DNA of 5,766 bases, from assembly GCA_947260045.1 (NCBI GenBank), contig CAMYOP010000187.1, forward strand, positions 1-5,766. Reading direction: 5' to 3'. Every line of letters starts with the position of its first letter. Position 1 is the first letter of the stretch. Positions 1-5,766 of this stretch are shown in pieces. A program made the translations under genes and the position numbers. Below the pieces are notes generated by a model, which made no database searches, was not told where the DNA came from, and saw only the letters and a program-made list of their open reading frames with translations. The DNA comes from an uncultured Desulfobulbaceae bacterium (lineage in GTDB: Bacteria > Desulfobacterota > Desulfobulbia > Desulfobulbales > Desulfobulbaceae).

Positions 1-10
1 CCCTTACACG

Positions 11-1864
11 TTGAAAACTCAAACATCGCCTGTTGATGACACCCCAAAAACAATAGCAAGTCCAAATCTGTCTACTCTGTCCATTCGTTTAAGCAGTCTA
101 TGCTCAAAAGACCTTGACCAGAACCAGATTGTTCTGGAAATTCTACAACTTGCAATTGGTCTTGTTAATGCGGCCGGAACTATTCTTCATGTTCACGACC
201 AAGGTGAAATGAAAGTAGAGCAGGAACTCCTCTCCCATCAGGCTCTATCCTGGGCTGATGATATGCCAAGCATACTGAGTCAAAATGCCAGTAAGGCCAT
301 TTTGTCAAATAAACTGTATTGCACTAAACTGCCAGAAAATCAGGCGGTTCATCTGATTTCCTGTCCAATAAGAACGGCCAATGATACAAGATTTTGCCTT
401 TCATTAATCATATTGCTTGAGAATAAAGTACTGGAGCCGTTTCTTGTAGTTGCCCAACTAATGGCCGCTAATCTTGCTCATCACCTCCATACAAAAAGGA
501 GCGAAGTAAATGATTATTTACAGTTTATAAAGTTGACAACTACCATTGCATCTATTTTTTATAAAAAAAACTCCCAGGCAGTTCTTGTCCAACTTGCAAC
601 CGAACTGCGTCAGTTGCTTGACTGTGATCAGGTTATCATAGGAAAAGCAAAGGGAATGGCCAACATTGAACTGGTGGCGCTCTCTGATGTAATACAGGCA
701 GACAAACATACCGGACACAACCAGCTGCTGCAAAAAGCTCTACGAGAGGTGGTCTCTCGTAAACAAAATATCATCTGGCCAGGACAGATTCCCTCTGACA
801 ATTCCCAATTTTCACTGGTATTTCAGGATGTAGTAAGCAATACAGGGATGGAGCGAGCACTGGGTATACCACTTATAAGTGATATTGAAGATATTGAGGG
901 AGCTCTTCTGTTACTTTGGCAAAAAGATCAAGATATTTCCCCTGCAACTCAAAAAATCACATTAATTCTCCCCCTTTTGACACAAGGATTGTCGTTTCTG
1001 CGAAATGACAAAAAGTCAGAATCAAAACTGAGATTTGCTCATTTAAAAACAGTGAGCCAATTAAAAAACAAGTTCATGATTGGCGGCCTTTTACTTTTAC
1101 TTTGCCTCGTATCTCTTGTTCCTCTACCGTTTAAAGTACAGGCGGAATCACTGGTGAAACCAGTAACAACCAGATATATCGTTGCCAGATTTGATGGCAT
1201 GCTAAAGGAAGTTTTGGTTAATCCCGGAGATGAGGTATCGCAAGGTGCTGATTTAGCGATTTTAGATGGCAAACAGATTGCAATGGAATTGTCCACCCTG
1301 GACGCTGATCTCAAAAAAGCAGGAAAATTACGAGACAGCTATCTAGTGAGCGGCAATGTGGCTGCTGCCCAAGTCGCATTGCTTGATCAGGAACAGTTTG
1401 ATCAGCGTATCCGTTTTCTAAAGGAACGCCAGAGTCAGTTGAAAATGGTCAGCCCTGTTGAAGGTATTGTGCTATCTGGTGACCTGAAGCGGGCTGAAGG
1501 GAGTCCTGTTAAAAAAGGACAGACCCTCTTTGAGATTGCACCTCTTGATAGAGTTATAGTTGAGCTAGCTATACCTGAAAAAAATATCTCCTATGTACGT
1601 ACTTCCATGCAATCGTCTATTCGTTTCAATGCCTATTCCAAACGAAAATGGAAAGGAAAGGTGCAATCCATCCTGCCAAAATCAAAAATGAGAGAGGGTA
1701 GAAACAACTTCATTGCTGAAATTGAATTTGATAATGCTGATAACATGCTTCGACCAGGGATGCGCGGAAAGGCAAAAATTACCTGCGACAGGCGCCCGCT
1801 CGCCTGGATACTTTTTCATAAACCCTGGTACACACTCTTAAGTGTTTTCGACTCGATTTTCTAA
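11..1864 (+). CDS. GAF-domain membrane-anchored HlyD-family periplasmic adaptor subunit (start uncertain, possibly 5'-partial)
   Basis: Probable inner-membrane adaptor of an export or envelope complex. Residues about 170-330 look like a GAF domain (alpha/beta pattern with A-L-G-I-P-L near 283-288 and G-A-L-L-L-L near 297-302). Residues about 37-160 have a similar but more degenerate pattern. One strong transmembrane helix (about 354-372) follows, placing the GAF part in the cytoplasm and the rest in the periplasm. The periplasmic part has split biotinyl-lipoyl halves (about 385-420 and 476-510; A-R-F-D-G and S-P-V-E-G-I-V), a short intervening helical hairpin (about 421-475), and a beta-barrel (about 512-592) with the adaptor-typical L-R-P-G-M at 580-584. 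A hydrophobic tail ends the protein. The TTG at 11 is the first start codon in the window, but the frame is open to base 2 and no ribosome binding site is visible, so the true start may lie upstream. It is followed after two bases by the M50 gene. The adaptor family is clear; the substrate is unknown. Confidence 0.85.
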   Translation: MKTQTSPVDDTPKTIASPNLSTLSIRLSSLCSKDLDQNQIVLEILQLAIGLVNAAGTILHVHDQGEMKVEQELLSHQALSWADDMPSILSQNASKAILSNKLYCTKLPENQAVHLISCPIRTANDTRFCLSLIILLENKVLEPFLVVAQLMAANLAHHLHTKRSEVNDYLQFIKLTTTIASIFYKKNSQAVLVQLATELRQLLDCDQVIIGKAKGMANIELVALSDVIQADKHTGHNQLLQKALREVVSRKQNIIWPGQIPSDNSQFSLVFQDVVSNTGMERALGIPLISDIEDIEGALLLLWQKDQDISPATQKITLILPLLTQGLSFLRNDKKSESKLRFAHLKTVSQLKNKFMIGGLLLLLCLVSLVPLPFKVQAESLVKPVTTRYIVARFDGMLKEVLVNPGDEVSQGADLAILDGKQIAMELSTLDADLKKAGKLRDSYLVSGNVAAAQVALLDQEQFDQRIRFLKERQSQLKMVSPVEGIVLSGDLKRAEGSPVKKGQTLFEIAPLDRVIVELAIPEKNISYVRTSMQSSIRFNAYSKRKWKGKVQSILPKSKMREGRNNFIAEIEFDNADNMLRPGMRGKAKITCDRRPLAWILFHKPWYTLLSVFDSIF

Positions 1865-1866
1865 TA

Positions 1867-4017
1867 ATGGATCAAACCGTCGTTTTACCACAACTTCGTT
1901 CAGGACTTCGCTTCAGCCCGGTAATTGAAGGAGATAACTCCTTTTACATAGTAGAGGACCTGGCCCGTAATAAATTTTTTAAGATCGGCAGGGAAGAATA
2001 CCTGCTAATCAATCAGCTTGACCAAAGTAAAAGCTTAGAAGATTTTTTTGCCAGAATTGAAAGTGACAGGGAATTACATTTTGACAGAGAACAGGCTTCA
2101 ATAATAATAAACTGGCTAGCCAGCCAGCAGTTGCTGCAACAGGATGAATCCTCGCTTACTGCTTCATTGAAAATGGAGGAGAGGCGAAAAAAAATTATAC
2201 GTCTAAGCCGCTTGAACCTGATAGCAATCAAAGTTCCTTTATTTAATCCTGATCCCCTTTTAAACCGTATTTTCCCAAAGTTAAAATGGCTAACCGGTAA
2301 GTCTTTCGGTGTAATCTGGCTTATTGTTTTTCTGTATGCACTACAGATATTATCTATTAACTGGGATCATGTTACCGTTTCCAGCTCAAGTTTTTTCAGC
2401 CCTGCCAACCTGGTCTGGGTTTGGTTAATATGGTTTGGGTTGAAGATATTTCATGAAACATTCCATGCTCTTACCTGTTACCGTTATGGTGGAAGGGTTT
2501 ATGAAACGGGAATACTCTTTATTTTGTTTATCCCTCTTACCTATGTAAATGCAACGTCCTCATGGAGCTTTTCTTCAAAATGGCAACGTATACATGTTGC
2601 CATTGCCGGTATGTTTGTTGAAATTTTCATTGCCTGCCTCGCTATCATATTTTGGGCACAACAACCACAGAGTGTTGTCGGAACAATTGCACTGAACACT
2701 GCTATCGTTGCAGGTATAAGTTCCTTGATCTTTAATGCCAATCCTCTCATGCGTTTTGACGGTTATTATATTCTGTCAGACATGACAGGCTTGCCGAACC
2801 TGTACTCCCATGGCCTGCAGTTTATAAAGAATTTTACAGCAAAATGGTTTCTCGGCATTCCGCCAAGACCAATTCCGCATAAAGGGCTTAAGCTTTCATT
2901 TATCAAAATGTATGGTGTTTGCGCATTTCTATGGAGAATCCTGATTCTTTTTTCTCTTGGTTTTTTGGCAAGTAAAATGGCAGGAGGCTTAGGGATTCTT
3001 ATTACCTGTGGTGCCCTGTTTGTCTGGTTAGGTTTTCCATTTGCCGCATTATGTAATAATTGGAAGGTATACCAGGGTCACAATCCAAATTTACGCTCCT
3101 ATTTTCTTAAACACCTGGCACTTAGCGTGGTTCTTCTTTTTTTCATACTATACTTTGTTGGAATTAATGAAAATATATCAATTCCAGGAGTTGTAGAATA
3201 CGAGCACCAGTTCATAGTAAAATCTCAAAGTCCCGGTTTCATAGAAAGAATTCTCGTTGAAAACGGTGCAATGGTTCATGTCGGTGATCCTTTGGTAATA
3301 TTAAAGAATAATGAGCTGTTTTATGAACATGACCGGATTAAACTTCAAATTAATCAACTGAAGATTAAATCCAGACTGGCACATTCGAATAAAAAGCTGG
3401 CAGAATACCAAATTATCCAGGGACAAATTCAGATATTAGAAGAAAGAAGTGAAAATCTTAAGATCGATATAAATACACTTCATATAAACGCACCTGGAGA
3501 TGGTGTTGTTCTTATAGAAAACCTGCACTCTCTTCAAGATACATTTATTCCTGAAGGACAGGAAATATTGTGGATCATCAGCCCGGAAAACAAGCGGATA
3601 CGATGCGCTGCCGATCAAAACGATATAAATTTAGTTCATGGCTATCTAGGAAAGAATGTGTCCATTGAAATGAGTGCAAGAGGAACAGGGCATATGACTG
3701 GTAAGATTGAACGCATAGAACCTACCGCAAGTAAAATTCTTTTTAATCCTGCCCTGGCAGCGGTTTACGGAGGTCCTCTTGATGTACGTCAACACGTGCT
3801 GGACACTTCTTCGCAAACAATGGAGCAACGATCAAGTTTCGAACTTTTTTCACCGAGATTTACAGTTGATGTTTCTTTACCACCGTCCACAGGAGTACAG
3901 TTAAAAGAGGGGCAACTTGCTACAATTAAAATGAAGGGCGAAAAAAACAAACTAGCTCTACTGCTTTTTAAAACATTTAAAGATTGGCTTTTAACAAAAA
4001 ATACAGAGATCAACTAA
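1867..4017 (+). CDS. PqqD-like / M50 site-2-protease-like membrane protein with C-terminal HlyD-type lipoyl and beta-barrel domains
   Basis: Predicted polytopic zinc metalloprotease fused to an adaptor module. Residues about 10-95 resemble the PqqD-like winged-helix domains at the N-terminus of this M50 group; PqqD proteins bind peptide substrates. The membrane core (about 145-432, roughly eight hydrophobic segments) carries HETFH at 196-200 (zinc ligands His196 and His200, catalytic Glu197) and the second M50 motif N-P-L-M-R-F-D-G at 292-299 (Asp298 the likely third ligand), so the active site looks intact. The periplasmic C-terminus has two lipoyl halves (about 438-480 and 538-570; S-P-G-F-I and A-P-G-D-G-V-V), a short coiled coil between them (about 482-535), a beta-barrel region and a family-like segment P-A-L-A-A-V-Y-G-G-P (628-637). 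The ATG lies two bases after the upstream stop with no clear Shine-Dalgarno, suggesting translational coupling. Related proteins are called putative peptide zinc metalloproteases. Whether it cleaves a peptide, or acts only as a transport scaffold, cannot be told here. Confidence 0.88.
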   Translation: MDQTVVLPQLRSGLRFSPVIEGDNSFYIVEDLARNKFFKIGREEYLLINQLDQSKSLEDFFARIESDRELHFDREQASIIINWLASQQLLQQDESSLTASLKMEERRKKIIRLSRLNLIAIKVPLFNPDPLLNRIFPKLKWLTGKSFGVIWLIVFLYALQILSINWDHVTVSSSSFFSPANLVWVWLIWFGLKIFHETFHALTCYRYGGRVYETGILFILFIPLTYVNATSSWSFSSKWQRIHVAIAGMFVEIFIACLAIIFWAQQPQSVVGTIALNTAIVAGISSLIFNANPLMRFDGYYILSDMTGLPNLYSHGLQFIKNFTAKWFLGIPPRPIPHKGLKLSFIKMYGVCAFLWRILILFSLGFLASKMAGGLGILITCGALFVWLGFPFAALCNNWKVYQGHNPNLRSYFLKHLALSVVLLFFILYFVGINENISIPGVVEYEHQFIVKSQSPGFIERILVENGAMVHVGDPLVILKNNELFYEHDRIKLQINQLKIKSRLAHSNKKLAEYQIIQGQIQILEERSENLKIDINTLHINAPGDGVVLIENLHSLQDTFIPEGQEILWIISPENKRIRCAADQNDINLVHGYLGKNVSIEMSARGTGHMTGKIERIEPTASKILFNPALAAVYGGPLDVRQHVLDTSSQTMEQRSSFELFSPRFTVDVSLPPSTGVQLKEGQLATIKMKGEKNKLALLLFKTFKDWLLTKNTEIN

Positions 4018-4035
4018 AAGGCTACACCCCTTTTT
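4016..4035 (+). terminator. Weak candidate intrinsic terminator after the M50 gene
   Basis: AAAAGG (4016-4021) can pair with CCTTTT (4029-4034) around a 7-base loop, with the T-run forming the 3' arm and reaching base 4035. The stem overlaps the last two bases of the M50 gene's stop codon. Only two of the six pairs are G-C, so it would be a leaky terminator at best, and it may be chance in AT-rich sequence. If real, it would partly separate the adaptor/M50 pair from the transglycosylase gene. Confidence 0.3.
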
Positions 4036-4048
4036 ATACCTTCATAAT

Positions 4049-4059
4049 CTAATCATTAG
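4049..4059. repeat. Perfect 11-base palindrome in the M50-mltF-like gap (possible operator)
   Basis: CTAATCATTAG is a perfect inverted repeat of 5-base arms around a central C, about 30 bases before the ATG of the transglycosylase gene. Its position would suit a regulator binding site. It is short and AT-rich, no convincing -35/-10 pair was found next to it, and no known regulator motif was recognised, so a functional role is speculative. Confidence 0.25.
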
Positions 4060-4078
4060 CTTTTGTTGAATGAAACGT

Positions 4079-4083
4079 GGTGA
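4079..4083 (+). promoter_or_regulatory. Ribosome binding site of the MltF-like gene
   Basis: GGTGA lies six bases before the ATG at 4090, good Shine-Dalgarno spacing. It supports that ATG as the start. It is the clearest ribosome binding site in the window, in contrast to the M50 gene, which has none and is probably coupled. Confidence 0.65.
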
Positions 4084-4089
4084 ACAGAT

Positions 4090-5574
4090 ATGTCTTACTT
4101 AAACAAACATAGATCTTTTCGTTTGAATTTGGAGGTGTTGGTCATATATATCCTTTTCTTTGGGGTCTCTCTTTTTACTGGGATTCCATCGGTTGGTGCT
4201 GCAGGCGGTGAAAAGCCGACGGATTCTCTTTTACTGCAGAATCAATGGAAAGGAGATTTTGATGGGATGGTTAAACGGAACGAGATCAGAGTGCTGATCG
4301 TGCCCAGTAAGACTTTTTATTTTATCGATAAAGGAAAGCAACGCGGTCTCACCTATGAAGCTCTTAAAGAATTTGAGAAGTTTGTAAATAAAAAGATTGG
4401 GAAAAAGGGAGCACTTCAGTTGAAAGTCGTTTTTATCCCTGTCAGTCGAGCTGATCTCCTCACGAAGCTTGTTGATGGATATGGAGACTTGGCTGCTTCA
4501 AATCTGACAATAACCCCAGAGCGTTTGAAAAAAGTAGACTTCTCAAATCCTTTTGCGAAAGGAGTAAAAGAGTTAATCGTAAACGGAGCAAATGAAAAAC
4601 AACTAAAAAGTTATGATGATCTATCAGGCAGGGAGGTTTACGTTCGAAAATCCAGTAGCTATTACGAGAGCCTTCAGTCAATTAATCGTTTGTTCAAAAA
4701 GACTGGCAGGAGACCTGTTAAGTTGGTTGAGGTTGACGAGTTTCTAGAAGATGAGGATCTCCTGGAAATGGTTAATGCTGGAATTATATCAACGATTATT
4801 GTTGATTCACATAAGGCAAATTTCTGGGAAAAAATATTTAAAAACATCAAGGCGCAACAAAAAGCATATATTCGGTCAGATGGTGAGATTGCCTGGGCAT
4901 TTCGTAAAGGCAGCCCTAAGCTTCAGCATATAGTGAACGAATTTGCCAAAAAGAATAAACAAGGTACCCTCATGGGTAACATGCTTATCAAGAGATATCT
5001 GCAAAACACGAAGTATTTGAAAAATTCTGTATCAAAAGAAGAAATGAAAAAATTTGAGGAAATGGTCGCTCTCTTTAAAAAATATGCTGACCAGTATAAT
5101 TTTGATTACTTGATGTTGGGGGCTCAGGCATACCAGGAATCCGGTCTGGATCAGAAAAAAAAGAGCCATGCCGGAGCTATCGGTGTAATGCAGTTATTGC
5201 AATCAACGGCTAAAGACCCGAATGTGAACATACCTGATATTCATTTGCTGGAAAATAATATTCACGCAGGTACAAAATACATGAGGTTCATCACTGACAG
5301 GTATTTCAGTGTTGAACCCATGGACCAGTTGAACAAGATGTTGTTTTCATTTGCTGCTTATAATGCAGGTCCGGCAAATGTGAATAAAATACGTAAAAAA
5401 ACAAAGGAAATGGGACTGAACCCCAATGTCTGGTTCAAAAATGCTGAGGTTGCCGCAGCCAAAATCATTGGGCGTGAAACGGTTCAATATGTCGGTAATA
5501 TCTATAAATATTACATAGCGTACAAGATGGTTGCAGACCAGGTCAATGAAAAAGAAAAGGCGTTAAAGCAATGA
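4090..5574 (+). CDS. MltF-like lytic transglycosylase with N-terminal solute-binding regulatory domain
   Basis: Predicted periplasmic or membrane-attached murein transglycosylase, cleaving the MurNAc-GlcNAc bond of peptidoglycan to leave 1,6-anhydro-MurNAc ends. A signal sequence or N-terminal anchor spans about residues 12-38, with a possible signal peptidase I site near V-G-A (35-37). No lipobox Cys is present, so it is not an evident lipoprotein. Residues about 63-305 form a type-3 solute-binding (PBP2) domain, with the typical G-D-L-A-A-S-N-L-T-I-T-P-E-R stretch at 132-145. Residues about 337-480 are the SLT domain: Y-Q-E-S with catalytic Glu350, G-V-M-Q at 365-368, A-Y-N-A-G-P at 423-428, and E-T-V-Q-Y-V at 463-468. 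The order matches MltF, in which the binding domain regulates catalysis in response to cell-wall peptides (known for the Pseudomonas aeruginosa enzyme). The start has a good ribosome binding site. It lies 72 bases after the M50 gene on the same strand, so operon membership is possible but unproven. All key motifs are present. Confidence 0.9.
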   Translation: MSYLNKHRSFRLNLEVLVIYILFFGVSLFTGIPSVGAAGGEKPTDSLLLQNQWKGDFDGMVKRNEIRVLIVPSKTFYFIDKGKQRGLTYEALKEFEKFVNKKIGKKGALQLKVVFIPVSRADLLTKLVDGYGDLAASNLTITPERLKKVDFSNPFAKGVKELIVNGANEKQLKSYDDLSGREVYVRKSSSYYESLQSINRLFKKTGRRPVKLVEVDEFLEDEDLLEMVNAGIISTIIVDSHKANFWEKIFKNIKAQQKAYIRSDGEIAWAFRKGSPKLQHIVNEFAKKNKQGTLMGNMLIKRYLQNTKYLKNSVSKEEMKKFEEMVALFKKYADQYNFDYLMLGAQAYQESGLDQKKKSHAGAIGVMQLLQSTAKDPNVNIPDIHLLENNIHAGTKYMRFITDRYFSVEPMDQLNKMLFSFAAYNAGPANVNKIRKKTKEMGLNPNVWFKNAEVAAAKIIGRETVQYVGNIYKYYIAYKMVADQVNEKEKALKQ

Positions 5575-5659
5575 TCTGTTGTTTAAAAATTACGTGTCAT
5601 AAGCGACTGATTTTATTTTGTTCGGGTGTTGATCATTTTATTGTGGGTTGTATCAGGTA

Positions 5660-5766
5660 GTGGGCCAAAAGAAATTTCAGCTAGATTATATTATGGCTTT
5701 TTTTCTGCTTATTGCTTTAGCAATCGCAGGATTTAGCGGTTATGTGCTTGTTCATAAACTCTCCCT
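5660..5766 (+). CDS. N-terminus of a probable membrane protein, cut by the window end
   Basis: From a TGA at 5630 the frame stays open to the end of the window. Reading from GTG 5660 gives a short basic N-terminus (G-Q-K-K-F-Q) followed by one hydrophobic segment of about 20 residues (M-A-F-F-L-L-I-A-L-A-I-A-G-F) and then V-H-K-L, the pattern of a type II anchor or uncleaved signal. Other possible starts are TTG 5648 and ATG 5693; the ATG would remove the two lysines before the helix. None has a convincing Shine-Dalgarno (AGG at 5655-5657 is too close to GTG 5660). Only about 35 residues are visible, so the family cannot be named. It follows the transglycosylase by 85 bases on the same strand and may be its operon partner. 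Confidence 0.45.
   Translation, partial: MGQKKFQLDYIMAFFLLIALAIAGFSGYVLVHKLS

Noticed and set aside
1039..1314. Antisense open frame of about 91 codons
   Set aside because: It lies wholly opposite the transmembrane and lipoyl region of the adaptor gene, whose reading has clear domain logic. It has no recognisable motif.
2013..2231. Antisense open frame of about 72 codons, and similar ones at 2541-2750, 3436-3618, 3646-3828 and 3789-4013
   Set aside because: All are opposite the M50 gene, are short, lack recognisable domains and are expected by chance opposite a coding strand.
2454..2766. Calling the M50 gene a classical RseP or SpoIVFB
   Set aside because: The zinc motifs match M50, but there is no PDZ domain as in RseP and no CBS domain, and the PqqD-like and lipoyl/barrel modules place it in a different subgroup.
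4020..4091. Sigma-70 promoter for the MltF-like gene (CATAAT at 4043-4048 as -10, or TTGTTG at 4063-4068 as -35)
   Set aside because: The -10-like box has no acceptable -35 at 16-18 bases (GGCTAC there), and the -35-like box would need a -10 overlapping the start codon. A promoter may exist but cannot be supported.
4460..4681. Antisense open frame of about 73 codons, and a second + strand frame at 4751-4933
   Set aside because: Both fall inside the solute-binding domain of the MltF-like gene, which is well supported in its own frame; they are shadows.
5575..5659. Possible terminator or operator between the MltF-like gene and the last ORF
   Set aside because: No GC-rich stem with a T-run was found. 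TGATC occurs near 5572 and again at 5630, but five bases repeated in AT-rich sequence is not meaningful.

Overview
The window (AT-rich, roughly 40% G+C by eye) comes from a Gram-negative bacterium. The evidence is a pair of HlyD/AcrA-type periplasmic adaptor modules and an exported MltF-type lytic transglycosylase, both of which need a periplasm. The sequence does not fix the species. Desulfobacterota or Gammaproteobacteria are plausible, but this is a guess. All genes read on the + strand.

Layout. (1) 11-1864, possibly open at the 5' end: a membrane-anchored adaptor with a cytoplasmic GAF region (perhaps two GAF-like units), one transmembrane helix and a periplasmic HlyD-like part. (2) 1867-4017, two bases downstream: a polytopic protein joining an N-terminal PqqD-like domain, an M50/site-2-protease-like membrane core with intact zinc motifs (HETFH and NPLMRFDG), and a C-terminal periplasmic lipoyl/beta-barrel adaptor module. 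(3) A 72-base gap with a weak hairpin plus T-run, an 11-base palindrome and a clear ribosome binding site. (4) 4090-5574: an MltF-like protein with signal sequence, type-3 solute-binding domain and SLT transglycosylase domain with catalytic Glu350. (5) 5575-5766: a short gap, then the start of a probable membrane protein cut by the window end.

Interpretation. Genes 1 and 2 are almost certainly co-transcribed and probably form one envelope complex: two single-copy adaptor modules, one carrying a cytoplasmic sensory module and the other an intramembrane metalloprotease-like core with a peptide-recognition-like domain. Related M50 proteins with lipoyl modules are annotated as putative peptide zinc metalloproteases, or as parts of peptide/protein export systems whose substrates are mostly unknown. 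No ATPase, RND pump, TolC-like channel or substrate gene is visible, so transport is inferred. The transglycosylase could remodel peptidoglycan for such a complex, but it may equally be an independent housekeeping-type gene. No RNA genes, mobile elements, CRISPR arrays or long repeats were seen.
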